From assembly GCA_045589355.1 (NCBI GenBank), contig JAZNOW010000027.1, positions 62,001 to 126,000 of the forward strand: a stretch of DNA of 64,000 nt. The letters run 5' to 3'. How positions within the stretch are numbered: position 1 is the stretch's first letter; each line of letters opens with the position of its first letter. The stretch comes from RUG563 sp045589355 (GTDB lineage Bacteria > Bacillota > Clostridia > Christensenellales > Aristaeellaceae). Positions 40,622 to 48,740 of the stretch are shown here, one piece after another. Under the pieces are notes generated by a model. That model did no database searches and was not told the DNA's origin. It saw only the letters and a list, made by a program, of their open reading frames with translations. The translations under genes were made by a program, and so were the position numbers.

Positions 40622-41299
40622 ATGACCTATATGCCCTATGATGCCAACGAAAGCCGTCCCATCCGGGACATTGCCTACGAGCAGCTCAAGCACGCCATTA
40701 TTTCCGGTGATATTCCTGCCGGCAGCCGCATCGTGGAAACTGCCTATGCCGAAAAACTGCACATCAGCCGTACCCCCCTGCGCGAAGCATTGCGGAAACT
40801 GGAAAGGGACGGGCTGGTGGAATATGTGCTGCACCGCGGTGTGGTGGTGCGCGCTTTCACCATTCACGATATCGACGAAATTTTCACCATCCGCAACGCC
40901 ATGATGATGCTGATTTTGCCTTCCATCGTGGAAAACGTTACCCCCGAAGCCATTGAAAGCCTGAAGTCCATTCTGGCCGAAATGGACGTGGCTCAGGAAA
41001 AAGCCGACGCCGAAGCGCTGGCCCACCTGAACCGTTCTTTCCATTCCACCATCGAACACCTTTCCGACAAGCGCCGCATCCTCAGCGTGATTGACAGCCA
41101 GGAAGAATACATCATTCGTTTCTCCGCTGTCACCATTGCCAGCATCGTCCGCCGCTCCACCGCCCATCAGGAACATCACCAGATGGTGGAATACCTGGAA
41201 CAGCGTAACCTGGACCAGCTGGAAGAATTGATGCACCGCCATCTGGAAGAAAGCAAGGAAACCTGCCTTGCCGCTGTTGCCCAGAACCGGATCAAATAA
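40622..41299 (+). CDS. GntR-family regulator with FCD domain
   Basis: A 225-residue repressor/activator of the FadR subfamily. N-terminal winged helix, residues about 13-80: IRDIAYEQLKHAIISGDIPAGSRI then HISRTPLREALRKLERDGLVEY. C-terminal FCD all-helical ligand domain (about 88-220) with the metal-ligand pattern (Asp near IRNAMM, then HLNRSFHSTIEHLS and AHQEHHQMVEYL). Ligands of this subfamily are usually organic acids or amino acids. ATG at 40622 with GAGGGGG upstream. First of seven tightly spaced genes and likely controls them. Confidence 0.9.
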   Translation: MTYMPYDANESRPIRDIAYEQLKHAIISGDIPAGSRIVETAYAEKLHISRTPLREALRKLERDGLVEYVLHRGVVVRAFTIHDIDEIFTIRNAMMMLILPSIVENVTPEAIESLKSILAEMDVAQEKADAEALAHLNRSFHSTIEHLSDKRRILSVIDSQEEYIIRFSAVTIASIVRRSTAHQEHHQMVEYLEQRNLDQLEELMHRHLEESKETCLAAVAQNRIK

Positions 41300-41329
41300 C
41301 ACGTCAATACTGTTGGGGGAATAACCGTT

Positions 41330-43090
41330 ATGGATTGGACATGGGATCTTTCCGTACTGTACCGGGATTTTGAAGATGAGCAAATCGCCCGGGATTTTGA
41401 CGCATTGAAAGCTCTTGTTAAAAATGCGCAAACCCTGCTTCAGGGCGATGTGCGGCAGGCGCTGGAAAACATGACCGATGCTTTCGAAAACATCAGCCGT
41501 CTTTCCGGCAAGCTGTTTAACTTTGCCAGTCTTACCCTGTCCACCGATGCCGGTAACGAAAGCGCACAGATGCTGATGGATCAGCTGATGCGCTTTTCCG
41601 TGCGCATTTCCCTGCTCAATTCCGCTTATGTGCGTTATCTTGGCAAAATTGAAAATCTTCCCGAAATCATTGCTGCAAGCGAAAAACTGCAGGCAGTTTC
41701 TTTTTCCATCCTTCGCGATCAGAAAGCCGCCGCCCATCTGATGGATGAAGGCACCGAAGAATGGGTGCTGAAAATGTCCCTTACCGGCAGCGACGCCTTT
41801 TCCACCCTCCGCGATAAGCTGGACGCCACATTGACCGTAGACCTCAACGGCGAAAGCATCCCCCTTTCTGCTGCCCGCGCACTGGCTTACGATCCCGATG
41901 CTGCCACCCGCAAAGCCGCATACGAAGCAGAGTTGAACGCCTATACCAAGATCGATATTCCCATGGCCGCATGCCTTAACAGCATCAAGGGCGAAGCGCT
42001 GACGCTGGTGGAAGCGGAGCATTTTTCCTCCATTCTGGAAAAGACTCTTTTCAACAGCAACATGGACCAGCAAACGCTGGATGCCATGCTTTCCGCCATT
42101 GAAGAAGCACTGCCTGCATTCCGCAAATATCTGCGCAAAAAAGGCCAGCTGCTGGGCCATCCGGACGGTCTCCCCTTCTATGATCTTTTTGCGCCCATTA
42201 CCCCGCCCGGCTTTACACCCAAAACCTTCTCCATCGAAGAAGCGCGGGATAAGCTGGTTTATGAAATGGGCAAGTTTTCTCCGGAGATGGGTGCCTTCAT
42301 TCAAAACGCGTTTGATAAGCGCTGGATCGACGTTTATCCCCGTGAAGGCAAAAGCGGCGGTGCTTTCTGTGCCGGTGTACATCACATGGATATCAGCCGT
42401 ATCCTGACCAATTTTGCCGGTTCTTTTTCCGATGTGAGCACCCTGGCCCACGAACTGGGCCATGCCTGGCACAACCGCTGCATGCAGGGCCTGCCCTCCA
42501 TTATGACGGATGCCCCCATGCCCCTGGCAGAAACTGCTTCCATCTTTAACGAAACCCTGCTTGCCAATGCCGTCATGGAAAGCGCATCGAAAGAAGAAAG
42601 GCTTTCCCTGCTGGAGAGCAACCTGATGGAAGCCACCCAGACCATTGTGGATATTTACAGCCGTTATCTGTTTGAATACGAAGTGATCGAACGCCGGAAA
42701 GACCATACCCTTCCCGTGTCCGAACTGAAGGAAATCATGCTTTCCGCTCAGGAAAAAACCTACGGCGACGGGCTGGATCCCGATATGCGGCACCCCTATA
42801 TGTGGGCCTGCAAATCCCATTATTACAGCGCAGGCTTCAATTTCTACAACTTCCCCTACGCCTTTGGCCAGCTCTTTGGCGCCGGTGTATACGCCATTTA
42901 CAAACAGCAGGGCTCCGCTTTTGTGGACCGGTATAATCAGCTGCTCCGTTCCTGCGGCAGCATGGACGTGGCCGACGTTGCCATGAGCGTGGGCATCGAC
43001 GTGCGCTCCAGGGATTTCTGGCGCACTTCCCTGAAAGTTTACACGGATATGATCGACGAATTCGTATCCCTTGCCGATCAGTTGTTCTGA
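41330..43090 (+). CDS. pepF: M3-family oligoendopeptidase F
   Basis: Cytoplasmic zinc peptidase that trims oligopeptides. The 586-residue protein has the long N-terminal helical part (DWTWDLSVLYRDFED...) and the thermolysin-like active site HELGHAWHN with HELGH at residues 374-378; the third ligand Glu is in AETASIFNETLL about 25 residues later. The ending YYSAGFNFYNFPYAFGQLFG is typical of PepF. ATG at 41330 with GGGGGAA upstream, 30 bases after the GntR gene. Confidence 0.95.
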   Translation: MDWTWDLSVLYRDFEDEQIARDFDALKALVKNAQTLLQGDVRQALENMTDAFENISRLSGKLFNFASLTLSTDAGNESAQMLMDQLMRFSVRISLLNSAYVRYLGKIENLPEIIAASEKLQAVSFSILRDQKAAAHLMDEGTEEWVLKMSLTGSDAFSTLRDKLDATLTVDLNGESIPLSAARALAYDPDAATRKAAYEAELNAYTKIDIPMAACLNSIKGEALTLVEAEHFSSILEKTLFNSNMDQQTLDAMLSAIEEALPAFRKYLRKKGQLLGHPDGLPFYDLFAPITPPGFTPKTFSIEEARDKLVYEMGKFSPEMGAFIQNAFDKRWIDVYPREGKSGGAFCAGVHHMDISRILTNFAGSFSDVSTLAHELGHAWHNRCMQGLPSIMTDAPMPLAETASIFNETLLANAVMESASKEERLSLLESNLMEATQTIVDIYSRYLFEYEVIERRKDHTLPVSELKEIMLSAQEKTYGDGLDPDMRHPYMWACKSHYYSAGFNFYNFPYAFGQLFGAGVYAIYKQQGSAFVDRYNQLLRSCGSMDVADVAMSVGIDVRSRDFWRTSLKVYTDMIDEFVSLADQLF

Positions 43091-43119
43091 TATTCTATTT
43101 TTCAAATCGGAGGTTTTTC

Positions 43120-43611
43120 ATGCAGGCATTGAAAATGCAGGTTCTTGAAATTTTGAACGAAGATTGCCGTACCCCTCTGGAACGCATTGCCGTTATGACC
43201 GGCACGTCCATGGACCAGGTGGCCCAGGCCATTGAAGAAATGGAAAACGATCGCATCATCCTTCATTATTCCCCCATCATCAACTGGGACCGGGCGGACC
43301 GTGAACGGGTGGAAGGCATGATCGAAGTCAAGGTCACCCCCCAGCGGGATCTGGGCTTTGATGCCATCGCCGGCCGCATCTATCGTTTTGATGAAGTAAA
43401 AAGTGTTTATCTGATGAGCGGCAATTACGATCTGCTGGTGTTGGTGGAAGCCCGCACCCTGAAAGAACTTGCCTCCTTTGTCAGTGAAAAGCTCAGCACC
43501 CTGGAAGCCGTTACCGGCACCGCCACCAGCTTTGTGCTCAAACGCTATAAGCAGGACGGCGTCATTTTTGACGGTGAAAAAAGTGATAATCGACTGGCGG
43601 TGATTCCATGA
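43120..43611 (+). CDS. Lrp/AsnC-family regulator
   Basis: A 163-residue regulator with N-terminal HTH (LKMQVLEILNEDCRTPLERIAVMTGTSMDQVAQAIEEME) and C-terminal RAM ligand-binding domain (about 65-140: MIEVKVTPQRDLGFDAIAGRI, VYLMSGNYDLLVLVEARTLKELASFV). The family senses amino acids. Its stop overlaps the start of the aminotransferase gene by four bases, so it probably regulates or senses the product of that enzyme. GGAGG precedes the ATG. Confidence 0.9.
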   Translation: MQALKMQVLEILNEDCRTPLERIAVMTGTSMDQVAQAIEEMENDRIILHYSPIINWDRADRERVEGMIEVKVTPQRDLGFDAIAGRIYRFDEVKSVYLMSGNYDLLVLVEARTLKELASFVSEKLSTLEAVTGTATSFVLKRYKQDGVIFDGEKSDNRLAVIP

Positions 43612-44780
43612 GCCGCTCTTTTGTAAACCCCGCTGTACAGAATGTTCCCCCCAGCGGCATCCGCCGTTTCTTCGATATCGCCGGCACCATGCAGGGGGCG
43701 ATTTCCCTTGGCGTAGGCGAACCGGATTTCGTCACGCCTTACCATATCCGCAACGCCGCCATGGATTCCATCCTGGACGGCGAAACCCAGTATACCCCCA
43801 ACAAGGGCTTGCCCGCTCTGCTGGAAGAGATCGCCATCTACCTGAAGGATCGCTTTCAGGCATCTTACGATCCCGAAAAGGAAATTTTGGTCACCGTGGG
43901 TGCCAGCGAAGCTATCGACCTTGCCCTGCGCGCCTGCATCCAGCCCGGTGACGACGTGCTGGTGCCCGACCCCGGCTATGTAAGCTATGCCCCCTGCGTC
44001 GCGTTTGTGGGCGCGCATGCCATTCCTGTGGTAACAAAAGCGCAGGATGAGTTCCGCATGACGGAAGAAGGCCTGGAAGCGGCCGTCACTCCCAATACCC
44101 GGGCGCTGATCCTGCCCTATCCCAATAACCCCACCGGCGCGGTTATGGGCAAGGAAGATTTGCAGGCGGTTGCCCGCTTTGCAGAAAAGCATGATCTGCT
44201 GGTCATTTCCGACGAAATCTACGGCGAACTCATTTACGAAGGCCAGCGCCTTTCTTTTGCCGCCCTGCCCGGCATGAAAGAACGTACCGTTTTGATCAAC
44301 GGCTTTTCCAAGGCCTTTGCCATGACCGGCTGGCGTCTTGGCTACGCCTGTGCCCCTAAGGAAATCCTTTCCCAGATGAACAAAATTCACCAGTATACCA
44401 TCATGTGCGCTGCCCGACAGGCCCAGGTGGCCGGAAAGCAGGCCCTGATTCGCGGCCGCGCCAACGGCTTTGAAGATGTGAACATCATGCGGGAAAGCTA
44501 TAACCGCCGCCGTCGGGTAATGCTGGATGCTTTCCGCAAAATGGGCCTTGATTGTTTCGAACCCAAAGGCGCCTTCTATTGCTTCCCTTCCGTTAAGAAC
44601 ACCGGCCTTTCCAGCGAGGAATTCTGCACCCGTCTTCTGCAGCAGCAAAAAGTGGTATGTGTTCCCGGAACGGCCTTTGGCGAAAGCGGCGCCGGTCATA
44701 TCCGCTGCTGCTATGCCACCGATATGAACCGTATGCTGGAAGCCTTTGACCGGATGAAGGCCTTCCTTGCATCCCTTTAA
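43608..44780 (+). CDS. Class I/II PLP-dependent aminotransferase
   Basis: A 390-residue fold-type I aminotransferase. It shows SLGVGEPDFVTP, YTPNKGLPALLEEIA, YPNNPTGAV (substrate contact), ISDEIYGELIY (Asp to PLP ring nitrogen) and INGFSKAFAMTGWRLGY with the Schiff-base Lys near residue 235. The closest types are the PatA/AspC-like aromatic or alanine aminotransferases; the exact substrate is open. It is coupled to the Lrp gene (ATGA overlap), and 16 bases separate it from the next gene. Confidence 0.93.
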   Translation: MSRSFVNPAVQNVPPSGIRRFFDIAGTMQGAISLGVGEPDFVTPYHIRNAAMDSILDGETQYTPNKGLPALLEEIAIYLKDRFQASYDPEKEILVTVGASEAIDLALRACIQPGDDVLVPDPGYVSYAPCVAFVGAHAIPVVTKAQDEFRMTEEGLEAAVTPNTRALILPYPNNPTGAVMGKEDLQAVARFAEKHDLLVISDEIYGELIYEGQRLSFAALPGMKERTVLINGFSKAFAMTGWRLGYACAPKEILSQMNKIHQYTIMCAARQAQVAGKQALIRGRANGFEDVNIMRESYNRRRRVMLDAFRKMGLDCFEPKGAFYCFPSVKNTGLSSEEFCTRLLQQQKVVCVPGTAFGESGAGHIRCCYATDMNRMLEAFDRMKAFLASL

Positions 44781-44796
44781 GCTTGTGGAGGACACA

Positions 44797-45969
44797 ATGA
44801 AAAAACTCTTCTGTCTTTTCCTTATTTGCCTGTTGGCGCTGCCTTTCCCTCTTTCTTTTGCGGAAGAGGAAGAGCTTTCTTTTGATTCGCTGGTGGACGC
44901 CACGCCTGTCCCTGCCACGGAAGATGTGGTCATAAACAACGACGGCGCCACCTCCACTCTTTCGCCCGATACCACGCTTCCGCCCCAGCTGGAAGCTGAC
45001 GGCAGCATTATGGTCACCATCACTGCCGTGGGCGATGTGACCATCGGCCGCAATGTGCAGCACAAAGGTACGTCCATCTTTGAAAAGGAACTGAAAAAGC
45101 AGGGCGGCGATATCAATTTCATTTTCCGCAATGTGCAGGAAATTTTCAAAGAAGACCACCTGACCATCGCCAATTTCGAAGGTGTGCTGGCGGATGAATA
45201 CAAGATTCCGTCCAACAAGCGTGAAAACAGCTACCTTTTCCTGGCTCCCACTTCCTACGTGGAAGCGCTGACCAATAACAGCGTGGAAGCAGTCACCATG
45301 GAAAACAATCATGTGGGCGATTTCGGGGACGAAGGCATCGCATCCACCATTCAAACCATGGAAGATGCCGGCATTGTCTGGAGCAACAAAAACAGCATGG
45401 GCATGTTTGAGGTTCAGGGGCTGAAGATCGGCATGCTGTCTTATCAGACGCTGAACCAACCCTACACCTCCGAAGAACTGAAGGATATTGTGGACGGCGA
45501 TGTAAAAAAAGCCCGTCAGCAGTGTGACCTGGTCATTGTTTCCTTCCACTGGGGCGACGAGCTGGATTATGCCCCCAAGTCCAACCAGATCATGCTGGGC
45601 CGTGCAGCCATCGACAGCGGCGCCGATCTGGTGCTGGGCCATCACAGCCACCGCATCAATCCCATCGAATGTTACAAGGGCAAATACATCGTCTATTCCC
45701 TTGCAAACTGCTCCTTCGCCGGGAACAATAAGCCCAGCGACATGTTCACCTTCATTTTCCAGACCCGCTTTAAAGTGCTTAACGGCGAAATCATCAGCAA
45801 CACCTTCCGCATCATTCCCTGCCGCATTTCTTCCCGGAAGGACTATAACGATTTTGCCATCACCCCTCTCGTGGAGCAATCCAACATCAGCACCGTCCTT
45901 TCCACCCTGGAAAAGAACGGGCGTAAGCTGGATTATGCCGTGCCCTCCTATCCGCTGGATTGGGAATAA
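44797..45969 (+). CDS. Secreted CapA-family (PGA_cap) metallophosphatase-like protein
   Basis: A 390-residue exported protein. Signal peptide 1-22 (LPLSFA region), then a linker with Thr/Pro. The catalytic domain (about 72-320) has the calcineurin-like pattern: AVGDVTIGRN, IANFEGVL, MENNHVGDFGDEG, SFHWGDELD and GHHSHRINPIECYKGKYI. CapA proteins occur in poly-gamma-glutamate capsule systems, but no capB or capC is here; lone homologues are common in Firmicutes and may act on envelope polymers. ATG at 44797 with GGAGG upstream. Confidence 0.88.
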   Translation: MKKLFCLFLICLLALPFPLSFAEEEELSFDSLVDATPVPATEDVVINNDGATSTLSPDTTLPPQLEADGSIMVTITAVGDVTIGRNVQHKGTSIFEKELKKQGGDINFIFRNVQEIFKEDHLTIANFEGVLADEYKIPSNKRENSYLFLAPTSYVEALTNNSVEAVTMENNHVGDFGDEGIASTIQTMEDAGIVWSNKNSMGMFEVQGLKIGMLSYQTLNQPYTSEELKDIVDGDVKKARQQCDLVIVSFHWGDELDYAPKSNQIMLGRAAIDSGADLVLGHHSHRINPIECYKGKYIVYSLANCSFAGNNKPSDMFTFIFQTRFKVLNGEIISNTFRIIPCRISSRKDYNDFAITPLVEQSNISTVLSTLEKNGRKLDYAVPSYPLDWE

Positions 45970-45993
45970 AAACATAAGATAAGGTTGTTTTTC

Positions 45994-46944
45994 ATGCAAG
46001 CGAAAATTATGTTGCTGCCTTCGTCTTCCAAAGGGAAAACGCTGTGCAGCTATGCAGAAGAGTTGTTTCTGGAAATATCGGCTTCCTTTGGGCACAGCCT
46101 GAATACCATCCGCGAAAAAATCGGCGAAGATTCCATTCGCCTTTTTGATGTGCCTCTGACCCAGGAAACGGCTGATGCATGCAAAAAATGCAATGCCGTT
46201 TTTCTGGCAGATAGCGATTGCCCGGGCAGCCGGGATTTGTATCAGACACTGTCCGTACCCCTTCGCATCCGCTCCTTCTGCATACCCGATTCGCTTGCCA
46301 CCTCTTCCGCTCCAAAGCGGCACATGTATTTTTGTCATGCCACAGCACTGGATCAGGACACGGTGTTTGCCGCTGTTCGTCAGGCTCTTCAGCTGGCTGC
46401 CGATCAGGATGTGGCGTTTTGCCATGTTTCCCCCACCGGCAACCACCGCTTTGCCTGGGAAGCCAACATCAAAGAAAACCTCAAGCGCTATCCCACCCTT
46501 TCCTGGACTGCCCTTTCCGCCCCCGACGCCATCCGGCGCATCATTGAAGCCCCCTGGAATGTTGGAGTAATGCTGTGCCCGCCTTATGCCGGCAGCATTC
46601 TGGAAAGCTGCGCCACTACCCTTTTTCCCTATCCCGGCCTGCAATATGATTGGGGTGTAAATGATACGCTGGGCATCTTTGCCCCCCGTCTCACCTGTGA
46701 TGCTTCCGGCATGCCAGAGCCTTTTGCCGTTGCCTATGCCGTAGCACGGATGCTGCGCACCACCCTGCGCATGAACCGGGAAGCTGCCTGCCTGGAAGCT
46801 GCTGTGAACAATGTGCTCATTTCCGGCTGGCGCACCCCCGGCATGGCGTCCGAAGGGCAGACCACGGATGGCAACCACATCATTCAGCTCATTTGCGAAC
46901 AGCTGGCTGTTGCCGGTGAATTTCTCTATAAAGGGGACCGCTGA
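45994..46944 (+). CDS. Degenerate isopropylmalate/isocitrate dehydrogenase-like protein
   Basis: A 316-residue cytoplasmic protein. The C-terminal part reads like the end of isopropylmalate dehydrogenase (GVNDTLGIFAP, PFAVAYAVARMLRTTL, AAVNNVLISGWRTPGMASEG). The active-site blocks are changed: where the family has HKxNxM there is CHVSPTG, and the metal-binding DGxLSD-type block reads AGSILESC, so the Lys and the Asp ligands are missing. The N-terminal nucleotide loop is also altered (LLPSSSKGKTLCSY). It is probably not an active dehydrogenase. ATG at 45994 preceded by AAGG; the next gene starts at its stop codon (TGATG). Confidence 0.72.
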   Translation: MQAKIMLLPSSSKGKTLCSYAEELFLEISASFGHSLNTIREKIGEDSIRLFDVPLTQETADACKKCNAVFLADSDCPGSRDLYQTLSVPLRIRSFCIPDSLATSSAPKRHMYFCHATALDQDTVFAAVRQALQLAADQDVAFCHVSPTGNHRFAWEANIKENLKRYPTLSWTALSAPDAIRRIIEAPWNVGVMLCPPYAGSILESCATTLFPYPGLQYDWGVNDTLGIFAPRLTCDASGMPEPFAVAYAVARMLRTTLRMNREAACLEAAVNNVLISGWRTPGMASEGQTTDGNHIIQLICEQLAVAGEFLYKGDR

Positions 46945-48047
46945 TGAATATTCTCTTTCCCGATTATGAAAACTGCGGCGTAAACGTGGTCCATTCCATC
47001 GCAAATGCCTGCGGCATGACGCCTTTTCACAAAACGCATCCCTTTGTGGATGCGCTTTTGCAAAAGAAGAAATATAAAAACATCATTCTGATGCTGTTTG
47101 ACGGCATGGGCGTGGACCTGATTGAAAAAACCTTGCCGCCGGACGCGTTCCTTCGTAAGCACATGGCGCACCGGCTTTCCTCCGTTTTTCCTTCCACCAC
47201 CACCTGCGCCACCACCGCCATTGAATGTGGCCAAATGCCCTGCGAACACGCCTGGCTTGGGTGGACCCTCCGCTTCAAGCAAATCAGCAAAAGCGTGGAT
47301 GTCTATACCAACCAGGATGCAGATAATGGCACCATGGCCGCCGATTATTATGTGGGAGAAAGGTACATTCCCCGAAATTTCATTTACTCCCATATCAATC
47401 AGGCAGGCAAATACCGGGCATGCTCCGTTTCTGCCTTTGGGGATATCCGCATCAAAAAGCTGCCCGAACTTTTTGAAAATGTTCTGGCGCTGGCCAAGGA
47501 TGATGTGCCCCGCTACATCTATGCCTACTGGCATGAACCGGACAGCACCATGCACCGCCATGGCTGTTATCACACAAAGAGCATCGGCCAGCTGTGCGAT
47601 ATCAACGACCGCACCGAAAAGCTGGCTTCCCAGCTGCCGGAAGATACTTTGCTTCTTCTGACGGCGGATCACGGGCTGATCGATGCCGATATCCGCTACC
47701 TGGACGATTATCCGGACATTATGCAACTGCTTCGCTGGGATGCCACCATGGAGCTGCGCGCCCTTTCCTTCCACGTGAAGGAAGATTGCGTTTCCCGTTT
47801 CCCCGCCGTTTTCAAAAAGCATTTCGGTGATCATTTCCTGCTGGTGGACCAGGCAGAATTTATCCAAAGATTTTTAGGCCCCGGCCAACCCCGACCGGAT
47901 GTGTACGATTTTGTCGGAGATTATGTGGCCATTTCCCTGGATGAAATGACGCTGATGAACCATCGGCCCTCCTTCCTGCAAATCGGCCATCACGCAGGGC
48001 TGACGGCCCAGGAAATGCAAGTACCGCTGATCGTCGCTAAAAACTGA
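46944..48047 (+). CDS. Alkaline phosphatase-superfamily (type I phosphodiesterase/pyrophosphatase-like) hydrolase
   Basis: A 367-residue enzyme of the PF01663 type. LMLFDGMGVDL (first metal-binding Asp near residue 54), FPSTTTCATTAIECG with the catalytic Thr near residue 88, YAYWHEPDSTMHRHG (second-site Asp and His) and LLTADHGLID (Asp-His) together define the active site, and LQIGHHAGLT near the end gives the last His. No signal peptide. Its start codon overlaps the previous stop (TGATG). The substrate is probably a phosphodiester or nucleotide; not readable from sequence. Confidence 0.88.
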   Translation: MNILFPDYENCGVNVVHSIANACGMTPFHKTHPFVDALLQKKKYKNIILMLFDGMGVDLIEKTLPPDAFLRKHMAHRLSSVFPSTTTCATTAIECGQMPCEHAWLGWTLRFKQISKSVDVYTNQDADNGTMAADYYVGERYIPRNFIYSHINQAGKYRACSVSAFGDIRIKKLPELFENVLALAKDDVPRYIYAYWHEPDSTMHRHGCYHTKSIGQLCDINDRTEKLASQLPEDTLLLLTADHGLIDADIRYLDDYPDIMQLLRWDATMELRALSFHVKEDCVSRFPAVFKKHFGDHFLLVDQAEFIQRFLGPGQPRPDVYDFVGDYVAISLDEMTLMNHRPSFLQIGHHAGLTAQEMQVPLIVAKN

Positions 48048-48128
48048 AGAAAAGCAGACATACAGGCTGAGTGATGAAAAGGAAGAATGTATTCTTCACA
48101 TACAGACATATATGAAAGAAGTATCAAA

Positions 48129-48488
48129 ATGAAAAAACTTCATTCAAAGCAATTAAAAATCATCCGAATTCTGATAATCATCAGTGGAATACTTATCAGC
48201 TTTTGTATCTGGTTATTTTTACCAAATGCAATTAAAAACAATGCTCTTTATCATGTAGGTAATGGGAAATACGGTTCAAAAACGGGAATGCTGTTGATTG
48301 CGTTAATACCTTTGTTTGGATTTATTCCTTGCCGTACAGGTGAAGAAATCCATACTGAAAATCCAGTTGAACAAACTGAATTGCAGGAAACATCAGACAA
48401 AAGAGCAGAGGAAATTCAGCTTGCTATTGCTCTGTTTTGTACTGTAACGGCATGCCTTGTTATGCTTGGTGGACTTTACTTTTGCTGA
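48129..48488 (+). CDS. Small AT-rich membrane protein, DUF1648-like
   Basis: A 119-residue protein with three likely membrane helices (about 13-35, 52-70, 98-118). NNALYHVGNGKYGSKTGMLLIALIPL resembles the DUF1648 core (H-x-n-x-G-x-x-x-x-x-g-S-K), seen in toxin-immunity and transporter-associated proteins such as the SdpI family; the match is by eye. Codon use is AT-rich, unlike neighbours, pointing to recent acquisition. The start at 48129 has only a weak AAAGAAG site; 48087 is an in-frame alternative. Confidence 0.6.
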   Translation: MKKLHSKQLKIIRILIIISGILISFCIWLFLPNAIKNNALYHVGNGKYGSKTGMLLIALIPLFGFIPCRTGEEIHTENPVEQTELQETSDKRAEEIQLAIALFCTVTACLVMLGGLYFC

Positions 48489-48740
48489 TATGCGAAACTG
48501 TGGCTGTAATGGTGTGTTGAATAAGAAAAATCACATGATAGTGACAAGAAGCCAATCCAAAGGTTTGTACTGTAGATCAAATATCGCTTCATTTAGTGAG
48601 AGAGTGCAATTCGTCGCACAGTATCTTCAGATTGCGTTTGTACCTCAGCATAAGCAAAAGAGCATTCAAACATTGAATGCTCTTTTTTGTTAATGGATAA
48701 AATATTCCTTAGTAATCTTGCACCCATAATGACTGCTTTT
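48489..48740. other. AT-rich intergenic stretch with one terminator
   Basis: About 250 bases of AT-rich sequence between the DUF1648-like gene and spoIIE. It contains a strong terminator (48656-48689) and no open frame with a ribosome site that I believe. Together with the preceding gene it forms an AT-rich patch of about 650 bases. Confidence 0.6.
48656..48689 (+). terminator. Terminator after the DUF1648-like gene
   Basis: AAAAGAGCATTCAA (48656-48669) and TTGAATGCTCTTTT (48673-48686) form a perfect 14-bp stem with a three-base loop, then TTG. Confidence 0.85.

Noticed and set aside
40583..43105. An 840-codon open frame on the minus strand opposite the GntR and pepF genes
   Set aside because: Antisense artefact of the codon bias; both plus-strand genes have clear motifs (HTH, HELGH).
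48457..48693. A 78-codon plus-strand open frame after the DUF1648-like gene
   Set aside because: It has no ribosome site and runs through the terminator hairpin.
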